Assembly: GCA_031963415.1 (NCBI GenBank)
Contig: JASSUI010000001.1
Location: 496,001 to 560,000 of the forward strand
Source of the DNA: JASSUD01 sp031963415
GTDB lineage: Bacteria; Pseudomonadota; Gammaproteobacteria; Burkholderiales; Burkholderiaceae
Length of the DNA stretch: 64,000 nt
Direction: 5' to 3'
A program made the position numbers and the translations under genes. Below the pieces are notes generated by a model, which worked only from the letters and a program-made list of their open reading frames with translations, ran no database searches and was not told the DNA's origin. Within the stretch, counting starts at the first letter, position 1. Each line of letters starts with the position of its first letter. This document shows positions 36,701 through 44,037 of this stretch, piece by piece.

Positions 36701-38864
36701 CGCCCCATTCCTGCGCGACTTCATCCCAGCCATCGAGCACGAAGAGCGTTTTGTCTTTCGCATCCTCATTAATTTGCGCAGCAAGCGTCTTCGCTAGCGC
36801 TTGACCTTCGGGATGACTCTGGAAATAGAGCTCATGAAACAGTGTCACGAGATCGCAGTGGGTTTTGCCTTTCAATGTCCGCAGCGGAATCCACAGCACG
36901 TAGTCAAAGCGATCTCGCCATTGCCCGTTCCGCGTGTACTCGTAGACGATTTTTTTGGATAAGGTGGTTTTACCGACACCCGCTCGGCCTCGAATCAAGA
37001 TCCGTTTTGGAGACTCTGACTTGTCTGCGGCCAAGATCGCTGTCTTGCCCTCATTTAGCCTCACCGTCTTATTTTCGCTTAATGCTCGCGGCTCAAAGAT
37101 CTTTTCTAAAGGCACTAATTTTTGCGGATTAGAATGGATCGCTTCGGCGCTTGGTAAGCGATAAAAGTAATTTTGTGCTGCTTCCTCCTTAGATTCCTTC
37201 GGCCCTTCTTCCCCTTTAAGCTGCTTTTCCTCTTCCTCGCGCACCTTTTCTCTTTCGCCTTCCACGATAGCGAGATTGATATAACAATGTTCCATTGGCA
37301 ACGGCGAGCCAGACAGCCGTTGAATCGCCAAGCGTTTAGCCGAATACGACGCCTCTAAGATAGAGCGGAGCTGATCAGGCGAGACCAGCGCTTCACCCTT
37401 GATTTCTGCGCGCAGGCTCTCATAAGCCTTTTGAATATCGATATCCCGTAGATCTGCGCTATGGCTTAGTCTCAACGCGTCAAGGGCTGTGACACAAGTT
37501 TGGTTCAAAAACAAAGAAAAATCTTCTGCGCTTAACGTATGCGCACGGTCTCCCCGCAGCTTCTTCAGGCAGGCGTGATAGATTTCCTTCTCCATCTGAC
37601 TAATGCACGACTCCCGCGTTACAAAGAGCCGTTTTAATAGCTTAAAGAAGCCTATGTATGCGCCTTCGTCCTGATACGTCTGTCCATGCCAATTGCTTGG
37701 CTTGCACCAGATGGGATCTTCAATGCGAATTCGCGTAGATTCATGAATAAATGCAGGAAAACATTGTTCAGCGGTACCGTTGAGCAGCATTGGAATCACG
37801 CCGTGTGCTTCTTTTTGACGCGCAGAACGGATTTGTAAAAAGGCCAATTCGGTCAACACATGATGAAAGTCAGGCTGTTTTAAATTGGCGTGGACGACCT
37901 GGCGGAGTGCTTCTTCAATCTTTTGCATATCGCCAGAAGCAGCTTGCTCAGCGTAAGCTTTTTGCAGCGCGGCGCTATAGCGCTGATAGTACGGTGAGGC
38001 CATATAGTGGCCTAGTACGCCAGAACCACACAAAACCACATGCTTCGCTGATCCTTCATGATTCGGCAACAAACAGAGTTGGCTCGCTAGAATATCGTTG
38101 GCTTCGGCCTCATTCTGCTGCGCAGGGGGACGGGGTATAGCTTGGTGTCCGCTGGCAGTGCGGTCCGAATAAAGATTGACGTGCAGCTGGGACAGCCACG
38201 TAATAAATTTTTGGGATTTATCGGCATGAGCATGGATGCCACGCTCTTTAAGAGCGCCGTTATCATGCGCATAGACTAGAAAAAGCTTCGACGAGCTCTG
38301 GCACAAATTTAAATCCTGAAATTGTTTCAGGATCATTTTAAAAACCTGCGCGACCCACTGATTTTTTTCTTCGAGGCAAGCTTCTGGCGTTTTAGATGAG
38401 GGCGTCGGAGAACTTTTCGAAGAAGAAAGTTCAGCAGACTGAGCTAAGCCAACCCCACTATCGACTGTAGGTAGCGAAGTAGGCGTCGGGACAATAGGTA
38501 GTACGCCCTCATAACCCCAATCTTTCGCTTTTTTAAAACTCTTCTGCGCTTTTTCTGTTCTTCCTAAGCTCGTCAACATTTCGCCCCGTTCAAAATAAAC
38601 TTCAGCAATACGTTGCCGCAAAGACTCGTCTTCCGCAGTTTGAGGGTCCTGTGCTTGAGTAAAAGCACTTTTTAGCTCCGCCAAAGGAACCAATTGACGC
38701 GCATCCGCTATATCTCTAAAGGTAACCTTAGCTCGGTTATAAAAGATTAAAGCTATCTCAGCATACTGAGTCTTATATAACCTAGCCTGATTAAAGTCAC
38801 TCTCCGCCTGCATTTGCAGCTGTTGAGTAATCAGTTTTTGGGGGATCGCACTAGCAGTAAGCAT
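33765..38864 (-). CDS. Giant TPR / TIR-like / NACHT / HEAT-array protein
   Basis: Intact 1699-aa protein. Domains by rough residue: TPR-like helices 1-115; Ser/Thr/Pro linker to 180; TIR/SEFIR-like 190-305 (KLFLVYAHDNG, WLSQLHVNLYSDR, HVVLCGSGVLGHYMASPYY); helical region to about 540; acidic linker; NACHT NTPase from about 620 with Walker A GRAGVGKTTLSKK (near 625), Walker B LFVLDGWDEVAQEW (near 707) and VVITSRPY; NACHT-associated helices with YHFMHLTFQEFFAAKFF; HEAT repeats about 1112-1607; C-terminal cap with PPLYIQDNQLYFYTTTG. No signal peptide or membrane helix is evident. The layout is NLR/STAND-like. Function is unknown: antiphage NLR-type defence or an effector acting in the eukaryotic host are both possible. 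Confidence 0.9.
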   Translation of the reverse strand: MLTASAIPQKLITQQLQMQAESDFNQARLYKTQYAEIALIFYNRAKVTFRDIADARQLVPLAELKSAFTQAQDPQTAEDESLRQRIAEVYFERGEMLTSLGRTEKAQKSFKKAKDWGYEGVLPIVPTPTSLPTVDSGVGLAQSAELSSSKSSPTPSSKTPEACLEEKNQWVAQVFKMILKQFQDLNLCQSSSKLFLVYAHDNGALKERGIHAHADKSQKFITWLSQLHVNLYSDRTASGHQAIPRPPAQQNEAEANDILASQLCLLPNHEGSAKHVVLCGSGVLGHYMASPYYQRYSAALQKAYAEQAASGDMQKIEEALRQVVHANLKQPDFHHVLTELAFLQIRSARQKEAHGVIPMLLNGTAEQCFPAFIHESTRIRIEDPIWCKPSNWHGQTYQDEGAYIGFFKLLKRLFVTRESCISQMEKEIYHACLKKLRGDRAHTLSAEDFSLFLNQTCVTALDALRLSHSADLRDIDIQKAYESLRAEIKGEALVSPDQLRSILEASYSAKRLAIQRLSGSPLPMEHCYINLAIVEGEREKVREEEEKQLKGEEGPKESKEEAAQNYFYRLPSAEAIHSNPQKLVPLEKIFEPRALSENKTVRLNEGKTAILAADKSESPKRILIRGRAGVGKTTLSKKIVYEYTRNGQWRDRFDYVLWIPLRTLKGKTHCDLVTLFHELYFQSHPEGQALAKTLAAQINEDAKDKTLFVLDGWDEVAQEWGENTPMFGFLKQLLNQPAVVITSRPYVNLARVDSMNLELETVGFSAENVNVYLDNPDIVPTEKAEEIKPFIKDNAFIHELINVPIQLDALCYSWEEIKRLQQETKGSVTVASLYQAMMNKLWRKDMLRLDKQKEGEPLTERYVSMLENTAQIEQLVQVEHDFLSILAFNGLQRNQIEFDQGDLRRLFGLFGKQGVAWPVSLEDNLAKLSFLHGDESEASHRSYHFMHLTFQEFFAAKFFARHLQIHVSTIQPSHRIQATDISIKPNTEELASFIAMHKYNPRYEIFWWMVAGLLNGEALERFFKLLRQEPRDLIGLRHQHLMMGCLNEARDQLSSTTIDKLEREFRQWLDVEIKEEEQINAYSHLGSQRIFPENVLVQRLSQPKVSKVRIINTLGRRPTLLTDTALVLLSALKDEDSDVRSAAARALGNQQALSAEAMLALLSALKDEDSDVRSAAARALGNQQALSADAMLALASALKDKNRWVRSAAASALGNQQALSADAMLALASALKDEKRWVRSAAARMLGNQQALSADAMLALLSALKDEDSGVRSAAARALGNQQALSADAMLALASALKDKNRWVRSAAARALGNQQALSADAMLALLSALKDEDWQVRSAAARALGNQQALSAEAMLALLSALKDEDRDVRSAAARALGNQQALSAEAMLALLSALKDEDWQVRSAAASALGNQQALSAEAMLALASALKDEDSDVRSAAARALGNQQALSAEAMLALLSALKDEDSDVRSAAARALGNQQALSAEAMLALLSALKDEDRDVRSAAARALGNQQALSAEAMLALLSALKDEDWQVRSAAASALGNQQALSAEAMLALASALKDEDSDVRSAAASALGNQQALSAEAMLALLSALKDEDSDVRSAAARALGSNINRVFTLLSHMKSHQIKTLYTAVLHPSYVDPIPPLYIQDNQLYFYTTTGQSQPIQLSTSQSKTIIEAFRSVQSDRGITSGLKRQWLW
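34044..35429 (-). repeat. Array of fourteen 99-bp HEAT units inside the NACHT gene
   Basis: Fourteen 33-codon units with consensus ALGNQQALSAEAMLALLSAL then KDEDSDVRSAAAR, exactly 99 bp each; a diverged unit precedes them (35430-35528). Differences fall almost entirely at unit residues 11 (E/D), 17 (L/A), 23-26 (EDSD, EDWQ, EDRD, EDSG, KNRW, EKRW) and 33 (R/S). Units 7-10 (34440-34835) and 11-14 (34044-34439) are a near-exact 396-bp duplication. Confidence 0.95.
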
Positions 38865-39239
38865 TTTTGTTCTTTCTCGATTTAATACGGGCTTGATGTA
38901 GAGAAAAGCCTTTGCTGAGCATGGCTGACGCTCATTTTCAGTGGCTTTGTCTGAGGGGGTAGATAAGGCTGACGGAGCTTATCAAAGCGAGGTGCCAGCG
39001 CACGAGGAGGTAAACAACTGAATTTATATTTTTAGTAGATTCAGTCTTTTTATCGCGCCTCTCTTACTTGAAACGATGATTTAAGCGATTGAGATTGAGG
39101 AGAATACATAGCTTGCTTTTTAGACAGGTTTACACTATCTGCCACCTTCGCTTCTAATCGAAGGTGGCAGAGCCGAGCAGGATTAGAAGACCGCTGTCTA
39201 AGAAGCAGCGAGTCCGAAGGCTCTCCTACACCAATACCA
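38865..39239. other. Spacer upstream of the second NACHT gene
   Basis: No supported gene. A hairpin with 11-bp arms (TGCCACCTTCG / CGAAGGTGGCA) lies near 39138-39168. Promoter signals for the NACHT gene could not be assigned. Confidence 0.4.
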
Positions 39240-39434
39240 TTAAGTTAAGCTCTCAAGGATCTGCCTTTCTGCTTCCCCTGTGTAAGCTGAGTCATTTTCG
39301 CCAGTGTCCACTACCCCGATCCAAGCCTTGCTGAGGTGCTTCAGCGAGACGTTAAACTCCCAAGCATTTTGCCAGGCCCATCGGGTCAGCGTGACAGACT
39401 TCACTCGCAAGCGCTGTTTGACGCTGGTGTTTTT
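39240..39434 (-). pseudogene. Gene remnant, unidentified (possibly transposase)
   Basis: An open stretch of about 64 codons ending in TAA encodes coding-like sequence (LTRWAWQNAWEFNVSLKHLS, WIGVVDTGENDSAYTGEAER) but has no start and is preceded by an in-frame stop. The family is not recognised; a mobile-element remnant is a guess from context. Confidence 0.35.
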
Positions 39435-39506
39435 TTAGGTGGCCGCTCACTTCAAGTGGGGCTGGATACTTTTTTATGGCCTTGTCTGATTATGCACAGT
39501 GCTTAA

Positions 39507-39636
39507 GAGCTTGTTCATAATCTTTTTAAAAATGGGGGTAGGAGCTTGTAGAGGCCCATGTTGGGGTTCGTACCTCACCCCAACATGACGGCTGATAACT
39601 TCACAAATCCCTTTTTTTGAGATTATGAACAGGCTC
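39507..39636. mobile_element. MITE-like element, family B, with TAA target duplication
   Basis: 130 bp from GAGCTTGTTCATAATC to GATTATGAACAGGCTC, with TAA on both sides (39504-39506, 39637-39639). The interior is a shortened GTTGGGGTTCGTACC core. The remaining 236 bp to nlpD show no gene. Confidence 0.8.
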
Positions 39637-39872
39637 TAAGGCTGTCCCACACCAAAAGTTGTAAATAAAGAAGAGCGATGTACAAATTGCACTAGAGTTG
39701 AGACTAGGTGAGGCAATGGAATTAGAGGGTGCAATAGAAGAAAGGTGCCTCTGCACACCCTCTTGAGCGGCAGGATAAGCAATTGAAATTTCTTTGCTGT
39801 ACTAGCGTACTAACAGCAAAAGTATGCCTAACCCTTAGCGTTTTACAGAGGCTCCCTAATTCAATGTTTCTT

Positions 39873-40835
39873 TTAAAGCTTGGGCAGATAAGCCAAAGGG
39901 TCAACAGGCTTGCCTTGGCGACGAATTTCAAAATGCAGCATCACGCGCTCTGCATCTCGATTACCCATTTCTGCAATGGCTTGCCCTTTTTTCACCATAT
40001 CATTTTCTTTCACTAACAAGGCGCGATTATGCGCATAGGCTGTGAGAAATTGATCATTATGTTTAATAATAATCAGGTTGCCGTATCCTCGCAGGCCATT
40101 GCCCGCATAAACTACACGCCCACCGGCAGCAGCTTTAACAAGGGTGCCAGCTACGCCACCGATATTGATACCTTTATTTTTCCCTTCTTCAAAATTTTCT
40201 AGCACTGCGCCTTGGACCGGCCATGCAAAAGACGTTGCACTAGCAATGGCTAAAGGTTCATTTTGCTTGATAGACGTATTGCTTGTCGGTGCTAAAGGAA
40301 CTGGTTTTGGTAATACCAAGCCAGCAGCCTCAGGCGCGCCATTCAACGCCGTTACGCCTGGCGCTGTACTTGTATTCAGCGCTAACGGACTAGCCGAGCT
40401 ATTCGCAGTTGAATTTGCAGCACTTACACTCGCTGGCGCAACGCTCGTTGCAGGAGGTAGCACGCGTAGTAATTGACCGACTTCGATTTGACTTGGATCT
40501 TGTACATTATTCCAAGTTGCGATATCGCGGTAATTCTGCCCATGCTCAAGCGCAATACGATAGAGCGTATCGCCTGTTTTTACTCGATAGTAACCAGGCG
40601 GTGCGCTCGCTAACGTACTTCTCTCACCAGAGCGATCAAGCACAGGGGCATTATCAAGGCGTACGGTGCTGCAGGCAGCGAATGCCGTAAGCAACGATAG
40701 ACAAAAGAAGCGTTGTAACGTAGTCCAATGATTTTTAACTCTTTCAACCGTGCCGCAAGCAGCTAACGCTTGCCGCGCCATTTCTAATAGCTGATTAGCC
40801 TTACTCATTTTTTGTAACGTATTCATCGTTCTCAA
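39873..40835 (-). CDS. nlpD: NlpD-like lipoprotein, amidase activator
   Basis: Outer-membrane lipoprotein that activates cell-wall amidases during division. The lipobox is in LLTAFAACSTV (Cys near residue 55 of the longest frame), followed by a LysM domain (YYRVKTGDTLYRIALEHGQN ... VGQLLRVLPP), an Ala/Ser/Thr linker and a LytM/M23 domain (RVVYAGNGLRGYGNLIIIKH, LHFEIRRQGKPVDPLAYLP). As in E. coli NlpD the zinc-ligand pattern is incomplete, so it is a regulator rather than an enzyme. The start may be TTG 40835, next to the pcm stop, or ATG 40826. Downstream rpoS is displaced by 21 kb. Confidence 0.92.
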   Translation of the reverse strand: MRTMNTLQKMSKANQLLEMARQALAACGTVERVKNHWTTLQRFFCLSLLTAFAACSTVRLDNAPVLDRSGERSTLASAPPGYYRVKTGDTLYRIALEHGQNYRDIATWNNVQDPSQIEVGQLLRVLPPATSVAPASVSAANSTANSSASPLALNTSTAPGVTALNGAPEAAGLVLPKPVPLAPTSNTSIKQNEPLAIASATSFAWPVQGAVLENFEEGKNKGINIGGVAGTLVKAAAGGRVVYAGNGLRGYGNLIIIKHNDQFLTAYAHNRALLVKENDMVKKGQAIAEMGNRDAERVMLHFEIRRQGKPVDPLAYLPKL

Positions 40836-41671
40836 ATGACTCCAAATTTTAAAGGCACAAAAAAGACCGGATCCAGTTGTGATTCACGCCACTGTTTTTC
40901 GGCGATGCGCTCAATCAAGGTTAGCACTTGCTTCTCACCGTTCGTTGATGCAATAACCGGTGCAATGCAACGTCCACCGATACTGAGTTGGTCCAACAAA
41001 GCGCCAGGGACTTCTAACCCGGCAGCAGCCACAACAATTGCGTCAAACGGGGCCGCACAAGTTAATCCTAAACGGCCGTCACCATAATGTAAACGAAGAT
41101 TGGGAATGCGCAATGCGCGTAGATTCTTTTTTGCTTGCTCAAGCAGAGGTTCAATTCGCTCAATTGAATACACTTCGCGTGCCAATTGGCTCAAGACAGC
41201 GGCTTGATAACCGCAACCTGTGCCAATTTCTAACACATTCAGTGATGCTTGAGGCGTTTGCCTGTCAGCGATAATCAATTCAAGCATGCGGGCTACGACA
41301 AAAGGCTTTGAGATCGTTTGACCGTAACCAATGGTAAGCGCAATTTCTTGATAAGCTTGTGCGGCTAACCCTTCTTCCACGAATAAATGCCGAGGTATCG
41401 CACCCATCGCTTGCAGCACACGGGAATCTTTAATTCCATTTGCTTGTAAGCGTTCTACCATGCGTTGCCGTATCCGCTGCGAGGCCAACGCAGCATCTGG
41501 TACTGCTGCACTCGCAAAAGGCATGTTCTGCTTTTCTCGACCAACTAACGCAGCACCTGCTGGCTTAACGACGTTATCAACTGCCCTGCTTTTCGCAGAC
41601 ACTCTAGGCGTTGCGCGTTCTGCACCAACTGGCGTAACTGAAAAACGCTTCCTTGGTGGTACCGCTGTCAT
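40832..41671 (-). CDS. pcm: Protein-L-isoaspartate O-methyltransferase
   Basis: Repairs isoaspartyl damage in proteins using SAM. The 279-aa product has a 70-residue basic N-terminal extension and then the PCMT core: GYGQTISKPFVVARMLEL, SAM motif I VLEIGTGCGYQAAVLSQL, and FDAIVVAAAGLEVPGALL. It overlaps surE by 4 nt (ATGA) and nlpD by 4 nt. Confidence 0.94.
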   Translation of the reverse strand: MTAVPPRKRFSVTPVGAERATPRVSAKSRAVDNVVKPAGAALVGREKQNMPFASAAVPDAALASQRIRQRMVERLQANGIKDSRVLQAMGAIPRHLFVEEGLAAQAYQEIALTIGYGQTISKPFVVARMLELIIADRQTPQASLNVLEIGTGCGYQAAVLSQLAREVYSIERIEPLLEQAKKNLRALRIPNLRLHYGDGRLGLTCAAPFDAIVVAAAGLEVPGALLDQLSIGGRCIAPVIASTNGEKQVLTLIERIAEKQWRESQLDPVFFVPLKFGVI

Positions 41672-42426
41672 TTATCTGACTCCGCCGTTGCGACCCATTC
41701 CTGCACACTCGGCAATATCTGAAGATGGGTTAGATCAAGTTGTAAAGGAGTAATCGATACGGCCCCATTTGCTACCGCATGAAAATCGGTTCCTTCACTG
41801 GCATCACGTGCATCGCCCGAAGCGCCAATCCAATACACCGTCTCACCTCGCGGATTCAATTGACGTATCGCGGGCTGCGACGGATGACGCTTGCCAAGCC
41901 GTGTAACACGCCATCCTTTTAAGGCTTCATAGGGTTGATTAGGAAGATTTACGTTAAGTAAAAAGGGAGCTGGCAATGGATTTGCCAAGTAATGGGCGAT
42001 GATGTCGCCTGCTGCGCGTGCCGCATCTTCAAGGTGTAGCCAGCCTTTGTCGGCAAGTGAAAAAGCGAATGCTGGGATGCCGAACATGACACCTTCGGCA
42101 GCCGCAGCAACGGTACCGGAATAGAGTGTGTCTTCACCCATATTCTGTCCATTGTTGATACCTGAGACGACGATATCAGGGTGGTAGTCGAGCATGCCTG
42201 TTAGTGCAACGTGCACACAATCAGTCGGCGTACCATTTAGGTAGTAGAAACCATTCGCAGCGGTAAACACCGAAAGCGGGCGCCACAAGGTTAGAGAATT
42301 TGAAGCGCCACTGCAATTTTGCTGCGGTGCAAATACCGTTACCTCGCCCAGCGACTTGAGCACTTCATACAAGGCCACAAGACCAGGGGAAAGATAACCA
42401 TCATCATTGCTTAAGAGAATTTTCAT
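41668..42426 (-). CDS. surE: 5'/3'-nucleotidase SurE
   Basis: Survival protein: metal-dependent phosphatase acting on nucleoside monophosphates and short polyphosphate. The 252-aa protein begins MKILLSNDDGYLSPGL (metal-binding Asp-Asp), with GTPTDCVHVAL and VVSGINNGQNMGEDTLYSGT containing the active-site Asn and Ser. It is first of the surE-pcm-nlpD operon. Confidence 0.96.
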   Translation of the reverse strand: MKILLSNDDGYLSPGLVALYEVLKSLGEVTVFAPQQNCSGASNSLTLWRPLSVFTAANGFYYLNGTPTDCVHVALTGMLDYHPDIVVSGINNGQNMGEDTLYSGTVAAAAEGVMFGIPAFAFSLADKGWLHLEDAARAAGDIIAHYLANPLPAPFLLNVNLPNQPYEALKGWRVTRLGKRHPSQPAIRQLNPRGETVYWIGASGDARDASEGTDFHAVANGAVSITPLQLDLTHLQILPSVQEWVATAESDK

Positions 42427-42474
42427 GCAATCAATTGTAGCGTTAAGGAAGCGCTCCCTTAGCTCATGCGCTAA

Positions 42475-42632
42475 GAATCTGTTTAGAAATTGTAAAGTGC
42501 GGGCGCCCCTTCCCTTAGTTAGCTAAACCTTACAAAAGCGAGGGGTAATCAATGTACATGAGGACTGCAAACACCGCCCAAGGCTTACCAAATACGGGAA
42601 TCGCGGCCTTTTAGACAATTTTAAACAGGTTC
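42475..42632. mobile_element. MITE-like element, family A (recR-surE gap)
   Basis: GAATCTGTTTAGAAATTGTA at the left (preceded by TAA), GACAATTTTAAACAGGTTC at the right. The interior has the family A block with AATGTACATGAGGACTGC. Confidence 0.7.
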
Positions 42633-42692
42633 GACAACTGCCAACGCATGAGAAATTTATGTATCACTCACTCTATAAATAAGTGCTAGGAG

Positions 42693-43304
42693 TTATAACG
42701 GTCGCCGATCAATCACTGCCCGCGCAATTGTGCCTGCATCGGTATATTCAAGTTCAGCACCAACTGGCACGCCTCGTGCCAAACGCGTGACAATTAGGCC
42801 GCGCGCCTTAAGCATTTGGCTTAGGTAATGAGCAGTCGCTTCACTCTCATTCGTAAAATTAGTCGCGACAATAACTTCGCGCACCACGCCATCCGTTGCC
42901 CGTTTAACTAACTGATCAAAATGAAGTTGATCCGGCCCTACTCCATCAAATGGGCTTAAATGCCCCATTAGCACAAAGTACAAGCCATGATAAGTCATCG
43001 TTTGCTCGAGCATTAACTGATCAGCTGGTGTCTCAACCACACATAAGAGCTTGGCATCACGCGCAGAATCTGTGCAAGTCTCGCAAATTTCTGCAGCCGT
43101 AAAAGTATTGCAACGTTCACAATGCCGTAAATTCTGCACAGCATGTAATAAAGTTTCGCCCAAACGCGTTGCGCCTGGGCGATCTCGTTGCATTAAATGA
43201 TACGCCATACGTTGCGCTGATTTTTGACCTACGCCAGGTAACACCCGCAGCGCCTCAATTAGCGAGGCCAATGCACAAGGATAAGACATGCGAAGAAATG
43301 TCAA
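42693..43304 (-). CDS. recR: Recombination mediator RecR
   Basis: Works with RecF/RecO to load RecA at gaps. The 203-aa protein contains the HhH region (LRVLPGVGQKSAQRMAYHLM), the Cys4 zinc finger CERCNTFTAAEICETC and a Toprim domain (LLCVVETPADQLMLEQT). The start is either 43304 or the ATG at 43289 (SYPCALASLIEAL), which is closer to family length. It lies 11 nt downstream of ybaB. Confidence 0.95.
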   Translation of the reverse strand: MTFLRMSYPCALASLIEALRVLPGVGQKSAQRMAYHLMQRDRPGATRLGETLLHAVQNLRHCERCNTFTAAEICETCTDSARDAKLLCVVETPADQLMLEQTMTYHGLYFVLMGHLSPFDGVGPDQLHFDQLVKRATDGVVREVIVATNFTNESEATAHYLSQMLKARGLIVTRLARGVPVGAELEYTDAGTIARAVIDRRPL

Positions 43305-43315
43305 CCAAAGATCAA

Positions 43316-43750
43316 TTAAATAGGAGGCACGAAACCACCTGGTACACCACCACTGCCACTGGTACCCGTTGCTGATGAATCCGAGGTCATGTTACTGACT
43401 TCTCTTTGTACAATTTCCTCAATTTTGCGTGCAGCATCATTAAACGCAGCAGCAACCAACGCATTGAGCATGGCTGTAATTTTTTCTACAGACTTCTTAG
43501 CTCCCGTCAACAACTCATTGGGGTCTTGGCTTTTTTCTTGCAACAATTTGAATACGCCTTCTTCAATAAATAAACGCATCAAATCAATGCTCACGTTACG
43601 GGTTTCATATTTGCACGTGACATCGACTTTGACGATTCCCGCGCCTGCCTCTCCCTTAACAGCAGTCCTTTCGAGCTTTTGCTGAATCTTTTGCATGTTT
43701 TCTTGCAAAGATTTAGCTTGCTCAATCAGCTCCTCGATATCTTTATTCAT
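43316..43750 (-). CDS. ybaB: YbaB/EbfC nucleoid-associated protein with an internal insertion
   Basis: DNA-binding dimer normally of about 108 aa. This one has 144. The N-terminal coiled coil (AKSLQENMQKIQQKLERTAV) and GEAGAGIVKVDVTCKYETRN are normal, and LVAAAFNDAARKIEEIVQ resumes the family pattern. Between them about 26 extra residues occur (around IEEGVFKLLQEKSQDPNELL). The Gly/Pro-rich tail is usual. It sits between dnaX and recR in the canonical operon. Confidence 0.88.
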   Translation of the reverse strand: MNKDIEELIEQAKSLQENMQKIQQKLERTAVKGEAGAGIVKVDVTCKYETRNVSIDLMRLFIEEGVFKLLQEKSQDPNELLTGAKKSVEKITAMLNALVAAAFNDAARKIEEIVQREVSNMTSDSSATGTSGSGGVPGGFVPPI

Positions 43751-43883
43751 CTTTAATTGCTCCTTCTAAATTAGTTATACGATGAATTAGGAAATACTAA
43801 ATAAACGATGCGTAGAAAATGCCAACGCAGTCCACTTAGCACAGCTAGCAAGCATAACTTACCAGTCAGTATTTTTTAAAACC

Positions 43884-43940
43884 TATTCAAAGTCTTTCTA
43901 GCACGGAGCACATCGCCAAAAAGACTTTGAACAGACTTTT
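43884..43940. repeat. Small inverted repeat upstream of ybaB
   Basis: AACCTATTCAAAGTCTTT and AAAGACTTTGAACAGACT flank a loop of about 22 bp. The ends recall the GAACCTGTTC-type termini of the larger elements but the interior is different. Confidence 0.5.
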
Positions 43941-43941
43941 A

Positions 43942-44037
43942 TAACTTATTTAAGGGCCCTCTAGTGGCATTGTGCCGACCCAGACAGGGTACAACTTAGT
44001 ATGGCAAGGCGGCACTAGGGAAGGCCTAAACAGGTTC
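43942..44037. mobile_element. MITE-like element, family C, abutting the dnaX stop
   Basis: Ends with GGAAGGCCTAAACAGGTTC at 44037; the next triplet TTA (44038-44040) is the dnaX TAA stop. The left end is eroded (AACTTATTTAAGGGCCC) and preceded by a TTA-like border. Confidence 0.65.
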
